A stretch of DNA of 16,422 nt from Oscillibacter sp. (GTDB taxonomy: Bacteria > Bacillota > Clostridia > Oscillospirales > Oscillospiraceae), in NCBI GenBank assembly GCA_017447005.1, contig JAFSOM010000421.1:1-16422 (forward strand). Direction: 5' to 3'. Both the position numbers and the translations under genes were made by a program. A model generated the notes under the pieces. The model did not search any database and was not told the origin of the DNA. It worked only from the letters and a program-made list of their open reading frames with translations. This document shows positions 12,870 through 16,422 of this stretch, piece by piece (the stretch's first letter is position 1; each line of letters starts with the position of its first letter).

Positions 12870-15029
12870 ATGGCTGGAAAAAAGAAAGCGTTACGCGCAA
12901 AGGCATGGCGTTTAGCGGGGGAGGCGTTCCCCCCGGCGTCGCTCTCAGAGACGGAGGAGCAAACCCTAGCGGACATATTTTCTGATTTTGAGACCTTAGC
13001 GCGGGCGGAATCCGCGATGGGGATTCGCGCAAGCGGCATAACCGGACAGGAAAGCGCGGTCAAGGCGTGTTTGGAGTACTTTTGCGGACGCTTCGAGGGC
13101 GACTACAAGCGCGAGGAGGTGTTGAAGGCCTTAGCGACGGCGACGGCGATACCCATGGGGCCGGTGGAGGTGACGCCGGGTTCCTCTTCGATTTTGTTGG
13201 GCGGCGCGTTATGGCTGTTGGACTACGTCGAAAGCCATAATCTGCAATCCGAACTGCTTGCGCTGCTGCCCGAGGACGAATTTTCAGAGATTGCGTTTCC
13301 CGTCCCTTACGAGGAGTTCCGCTACCCGGCGGAGGCGGTCAGCCGGACATTGACGGCGTTTACGCGCCGCAAAAAAGGGACGGCCAAAGAGTTTCGCAAG
13401 CTCATGGGACTGATTCGCAAGGATGACGCCGCAAGACTGCGCGACGCGTTCCGGGAGGCCTTATCGGACTACTTCGGACGTTTTCTGGAGGTGTGCAAGC
13501 GCGTGACGCCGCCGTCGCAGAAAGGCTTCGCTTATTCGTTCGCGCCGCCGTTTCCGGGGGCTACGAATCCGCTGGCGCCGCCGCCGTCGGTCGCGGACTT
13601 GCTCTCGTACAACCGCCGCCATACGCCGCCGCCGAATTTACGGGAGTTTTCCGAGCGCACGCCCGATATAGCGTTCCTGATGAAAACGCCCGGCCTGATT
13701 GGATTCCCCCCCGACAAAATGCAAGCCGAGTTGTACTACCGCCGCATGACGGATTTACTGTCGGAGTTTACGGTCAGCAATCCGTATGCAATCTGCGCGG
13801 CGGCCCTTCTGATGGAGCGTGAGGACGATTTACTGATGAATCTGAACGCGCTGACCTGCGCCGTGCTGTCCTGCGCGGAGCGACATTTGCCATGGGCGGT
13901 ATTCTATGGCGGGGAGACGCCGGAGCTTTACGAGCGCGAGTCGCCGTCCGAGGCGCTGGAATACCTCTTCCACGCGCCCGCCGACGGAGAGGACGCGTCG
14001 GAGGACGGCGAGGACGCCGACGAAGAGGACGCGTCGGAGGACGGCGAGGACGCCGACGACGCCGCCAACGCCGGAGAGGACGCGCCGGACGACGAAGAAG
14101 AAGAGGACGACGAGGAGAACAACGACCCGGAGGGCGAATTATGTTCCGTCGCGCAGTTGTTCCACATGGCGACGGGGTATCTGTTGCCGCGTGACCGGAA
14201 GGTGTCGGAATCGCTGTGCGCTTGGTTCCGGGGGCATGGACTTTCGGCGGAGGAAGCGCGGGGACTGGCAACGGCGGCTATGGCGCTGTCCGCTGTCTCC
14301 GAGGCCCGCGACGACGCCGACGGCGGTCTGTGGGACGGCGCCGGGACTGTCAGCGGCGACGGGAACGCCGTCAAAGCGGGGAGCGCCGCCAACGCCGGGA
14401 ACGCCGTCAAAACGGGGAGCGTCAGCGGCGTAGGGAACGCCGCCAAAGCGGGGAAGGCCGGGACGCGTCCGCCCGTCGAGGAGCGGGAGGCGGCGGCGGA
14501 ATCCGAGGACGCCGACCGCGTTTGCGCGCTCAACCGTCAACTAAAGGCCGCCAAACAGGCCCTGCACGAGAAGGAATTGGAGGCCCGCCAACTGGAGGAC
14601 CAGTTACGCGACGAACAGCGCCGCGCCGAACAGGACCGCATGGAACTGCACGGACTGCGCGAGACGATGTTCCGCACGCGTTCCGGCGAAACGCTCGAAT
14701 TTGACGTGAAGGAAAGCGCCGTCCGCCTGCCGTATCAGGTGAGCCGCCGGATACTGATTTTCGGCGGACACGACACGTGGAGCAAATCTATCCGGCCACT
14801 GTTGCCGGGGGCGCGGTTTTTCCAGCGCGAATCCCTGCCCGACCTCAACGCGCTCAAGGGCGCGGATGTCGTATGGATACAGGCCAACGCGCTTTCGCAT
14901 AAGTTTTATTACCGCATTATCGAGACGGCGCGCCGGGAAAACATTGAGGTGCGTTACTTCGGTTTCGCAAGCGCGAGGAAATGCGCCGAACAAGTCGCGG
15001 AGCGCGAAGTCGAGCTTGAGGAAACCTGA
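12870..15029 (+). CDS. DUF2325 domain protein with long N-terminal region, acidic and repeat segments
   Basis: A 719-residue, probably cytoplasmic protein. Only the last ~90 residues (from 627, RILIFGGHDTWSKSIRPLLPG, then ADVVWIQANALSHKFYY) are recognisable: a DUF2325 domain, small Rossmann-like, of unknown function. Before it lie a helical N-terminal region (1-365) I do not recognise; a very acidic segment (about 370-423) with a 36-bp duplication; a Cys/Leu-containing stretch; a Gly/Ala segment of three 12-residue repeats (498-531, GNAVKAGSAANA type); and a charged coiled coil (about 547-600). No membrane segment. GGGAGG lies about 12 bases before the ATG. The stop codon is the first TGA of a 27-bp tandem array leading to the DnaD-like gene on the same strand. 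Function unknown. Confidence 0.82.
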   Translation: MAGKKKALRAKAWRLAGEAFPPASLSETEEQTLADIFSDFETLARAESAMGIRASGITGQESAVKACLEYFCGRFEGDYKREEVLKALATATAIPMGPVEVTPGSSSILLGGALWLLDYVESHNLQSELLALLPEDEFSEIAFPVPYEEFRYPAEAVSRTLTAFTRRKKGTAKEFRKLMGLIRKDDAARLRDAFREALSDYFGRFLEVCKRVTPPSQKGFAYSFAPPFPGATNPLAPPPSVADLLSYNRRHTPPPNLREFSERTPDIAFLMKTPGLIGFPPDKMQAELYYRRMTDLLSEFTVSNPYAICAAALLMEREDDLLMNLNALTCAVLSCAERHLPWAVFYGGETPELYERESPSEALEYLFHAPADGEDASEDGEDADEEDASEDGEDADDAANAGEDAPDDEEEEDDEENNDPEGELCSVAQLFHMATGYLLPRDRKVSESLCAWFRGHGLSAEEARGLATAAMALSAVSEARDDADGGLWDGAGTVSGDGNAVKAGSAANAGNAVKTGSVSGVGNAAKAGKAGTRPPVEEREAAAESEDADRVCALNRQLKAAKQALHEKELEARQLEDQLRDEQRRAEQDRMELHGLRETMFRTRSGETLEFDVKESAVRLPYQVSRRILIFGGHDTWSKSIRPLLPGARFFQRESLPDLNALKGADVVWIQANALSHKFYYRIIETARRENIEVRYFGFASARKCAEQVAEREVELEET
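13989..14060 (+). repeat. 36-bp tandem duplication in the acidic segment
   Basis: Two adjacent 36-bp units (13989-14024 and 14025-14060), identical except for the last base, encode EDASEDGEDADE and the same with a final D. It lies inside the DUF2325 gene. Confidence 0.92.
14361..14462 (+). repeat. 36-bp tandem repeat, three units, Gly/Ala segment
   Basis: Units start at 14361, 14397 and 14433, the last shortened, and encode GNAVKAGSAANA, GNAVKTGSVSGV and GNAAKAGKAG. It is more diverged than the other arrays. Inside the DUF2325 gene, between the acidic segment and the coiled coil. Confidence 0.88.
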
Positions 15030-15190
15030 CGCGCAATCGAGACCGCGGAGACGTGACGCGCAATCGAGACCGCGGAGACGTGACGCGCAATCGAGACCGC
15101 GGAAACGTGACGCGCAATCGAGACCGCGGAAACGTGACGCGCAATCGAGACCGCGGAGACGTGACGCGCAATCGAGACCTTGCAATCCTG
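15027..15190 (+). repeat. 27-bp tandem array starting at the DUF2325 stop codon
   Basis: The unit TGACGCGCAATCGAGACC plus CGCGGAGACG-type ending is repeated: five full units start at 15027, 15054, 15081, 15108 and 15135 (differing only at GGAGACG/GGAAACG); a sixth at 15162 changes after GAGACC, and TGACGCGC recurs at 15189. Each unit starts with TGA in the DUF2325 frame, always followed by C, and has CCGCGG at its centre-right. The units are adjacent without spacers. Confidence 0.96.
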
Positions 15191-15228
15191 ACGCGCACGC
15201 GCCGAAACCCTGAAAGGAAGGTCGCCGT

Positions 15229-16182
15229 TTGGCAAATATTCTCATACGCACGGGGGACGAGCCGGTTATCATCCCCGCGCAGGCGTTACGGCGTCTGCTG
15301 GAACGCGGCGACGGCGACGCCGCCCTGTTATATCTGGCGCTACTGCGGCATGGCGGGACGCTGTCGCCGTCGGCGCTGACGAAGGAATTGCGCTGGGACG
15401 CCCCGCGCACGGACGCCGCCGAAACCGTACTGCGCGAACTGCAACTCGTCGCGCCGGACGCCGAACAGACGCCGGACGTATCCGACGCCGAGCCGGAGGC
15501 GTATCAACAGGAGGAAGTCGCGTTCCAATTGGAGCACAGCGCGGAGTTCCGCCAACTGACCGCGCAGGTCGAGAGCCGTCTGGGGAAACGCCTCTCCCCG
15601 GCGGACTTGGCCCGTCTGCTGGAACTGTTCAACGGCGTGGGACTGCCGTCCGACGTAATTTATACGTTAGTAAACCACTGCGCGGAGCGGGAGGCGTCCC
15701 TACGCGGCCCGGGACGCGTCCCAACCATGGCGTCCATTGCCCGCGTCGGGGTACAGTGGTACAATATGGGTATCGACACGCAAGCGGCGGCGGCGGAGTA
15801 TCTGAAGCGTTACGCCCGACGCGAGAGCGAATACGCGGGCTATATGCGCGTGTTGAACATGGGCGAGCGTCTGCCGGGGAAGCTGGAGGAAAAGTATCTG
15901 TCGGCGTGGCTGGAGTGGGGCTTTTCGCCGGAGGCGGTCTCTATCGCCTACGAAAAGACGCTCTTAAACTGTCACGAGTTCAAGTGGGCCTACTGCAACG
16001 GCATTCTCAAACGCTGGCATACCGACGGACTGCATACCGCGGAGGAAATCGAACGTTCGGAGCAATCCGGGAAAAAGAAAGCGTCGGGGAAACGGCGTCA
16101 GACGGACGAGGACGAAATCCGGAAGTATGTCCGTCAGCTCAAGCGCAAGCGCGAAGAGAAGAAACAGAGCGAACCGTCCTGA
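15229..16182 (+). CDS. DnaD-domain replication protein (helicase-loading type)
   Basis: A 317-residue cytoplasmic protein. In Bacillus subtilis DnaD and DnaB share such domains and help load the replicative helicase; in Clostridia DnaD-like proteins often precede a dnaC-type loader gene. Residues 15-75 look like an N-terminal winged helix (SPSALTKELRWD). Two DnaD-like segments follow: about 105-185 (SPADLARLLELFNGVGLPSDVIYTLV to GVQWYNMGI) and 205-275, ending in the typical EFKWAYCNGILKRWHTDGLHT. The C-terminus is Lys/Arg-rich. The start is TTG at 15229, with AAGGAAGG seven bases upstream. It lies 199 bases after the DUF2325 gene, across the tandem array, and no promoter is evident, so the two are probably cotranscribed. 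No downstream loader gene is within the window. Confidence 0.9.
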   Translation: MANILIRTGDEPVIIPAQALRRLLERGDGDAALLYLALLRHGGTLSPSALTKELRWDAPRTDAAETVLRELQLVAPDAEQTPDVSDAEPEAYQQEEVAFQLEHSAEFRQLTAQVESRLGKRLSPADLARLLELFNGVGLPSDVIYTLVNHCAEREASLRGPGRVPTMASIARVGVQWYNMGIDTQAAAAEYLKRYARRESEYAGYMRVLNMGERLPGKLEEKYLSAWLEWGFSPEAVSIAYEKTLLNCHEFKWAYCNGILKRWHTDGLHTAEEIERSEQSGKKKASGKRRQTDEDEIRKYVRQLKRKREEKKQSEPS

Positions 16183-16203
16183 TTTACGGATACCCCCCTA
16201 AAT

Positions 16204-16300
16204 CCCCCCTTTCAGGGGGGACTTACCGGAACTTGAAAGCGTTTTCAAAATTCGTTCCCCCGCCCCTGAAAGGGGAGGGGGACTGGGGGAGGGGTTCTAA
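16204..16300 (+). repeat. Dispersed hairpin repeat, family A, copy 2
   Basis: CCCCCC-TTTCA-GGGGGG (16204-16220) and the GAA-looped C/G stem are as in copy 1 at 3714. The middle hairpin is TTGAAA-GCGT-TTTCAA (16233-16248), different from copy 1 but still paired. It lies 21 bases after the DnaD-like gene. Confidence 0.9.
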
Positions 16301-16422
16301 GCGAATGCCGCGCCCCTCTCAATCACGCCCGGAAACATTCGTTCCCCCGCCCCTGACAGGGGAGGGGGACTGGGGGCGGGGTTCTAAGCGAATGCCGCGC
16401 CCCTCTCAATCACGCCCGGAAA
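16250..16422 (+). repeat. 87-bp tandem duplication at the window end
   Basis: Unit 1 is 16250-16336; unit 2 begins at 16337 and runs to the window edge (86 bases seen). They differ at two positions in the G-rich part (CTGAAAGG/CTGACAGG and GGGGGAGG/GGGGGCGG). The unit joins the third hairpin of family A to a tail, TTCTAAGCGAATGCCGCGCC and following. More units may lie beyond the window. Confidence 0.92.

Noticed and set aside
15027..15164. Selenocysteine reading of the repeated in-frame TGA codons
   Set aside because: The codons follow a complete DUF2325 domain and no selenocysteine insertion hairpin or redox motif is apparent; duplication of the gene end explains them.
15027..15190. CRISPR array
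   Set aside because: Units are directly adjacent with no variable spacers and no cas genes are nearby.
15027..15190. Replication origin with iterons upstream of a DnaD-type gene
   Set aside because: Direct repeats before a replication gene invite the idea, but there is no AT-rich stretch and no TTATCCACA-type DnaA box; the window is otherwise chromosomal.
14604..15410. Minus-strand open frame with repeated RGLDCASRL peptide
   Set aside because: Antisense to the DUF2325 coiled coil, the 27-bp array and the DnaD-like start. The periodic look comes from the array, not from a repeat-protein family.

Overview
The window looks like the chromosome of a GC-rich, Gram-positive anaerobe of the Clostridia, probably Oscillospirales-like. 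The evidence is an IreB/UPF0297 protein, a DUF177-rpmF pair, a der-plsY-gpsA operon, a DnaD-domain protein, S-layer-homology motifs, sigma-A type promoters and strong AGGAGG-type ribosome binding sites. The genus cannot be fixed from this sequence alone.

Layout. 1-2077 is the 3' part of pheT. 2078-3415 is a short housekeeping block (ireB, DUF177, rpmF) with a clear promoter before ireB, a perfect consensus promoter inside the first codons of DUF177 and a terminator after rpmF. 3462-3650 holds a 62-aa orphan gene. 3651-4007 has no gene and is packed with three families of GC-rich hairpin repeats. 4008-7086 is der-plsY-gpsA, tightly packed, for ribosome assembly and the first steps of phospholipid synthesis. 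A bidirectional terminator separates it from the minus-strand genes at 7231-12372, which read, in transcription order: an SLH-bearing secreted phosphodiester glycosidase, a GtrII-like membrane glycosyltransferase with a cytoplasmic tail of nine 11-residue repeats, a GtrB-like polyprenyl-phosphate glycosyltransferase, and rpmB with its own promoter. 12373-12869 is a divergent promoter region carrying another hairpin repeat. 12870-16182 encodes a DUF2325 protein and a DnaD-domain protein, separated by a 27-bp tandem array whose first unit begins at the DUF2325 stop codon. The window ends in another repeat block with an 87-bp tandem duplication.

The functional candidate is the minus-strand trio. 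GtrB would charge a lipid carrier with sugar, the GtrII-like protein would transfer the sugar outside, and the SLH phosphodiester glycosidase would act on a phosphodiester-linked sugar at the wall. That is inference from family and order. The other notable theme is repetition: 33-, 36-, 36-, 27- and 87-bp tandem units plus three dispersed hairpin families, some with different sequence but preserved pairing. No tRNA, rRNA, CRISPR array or insertion sequence was seen.
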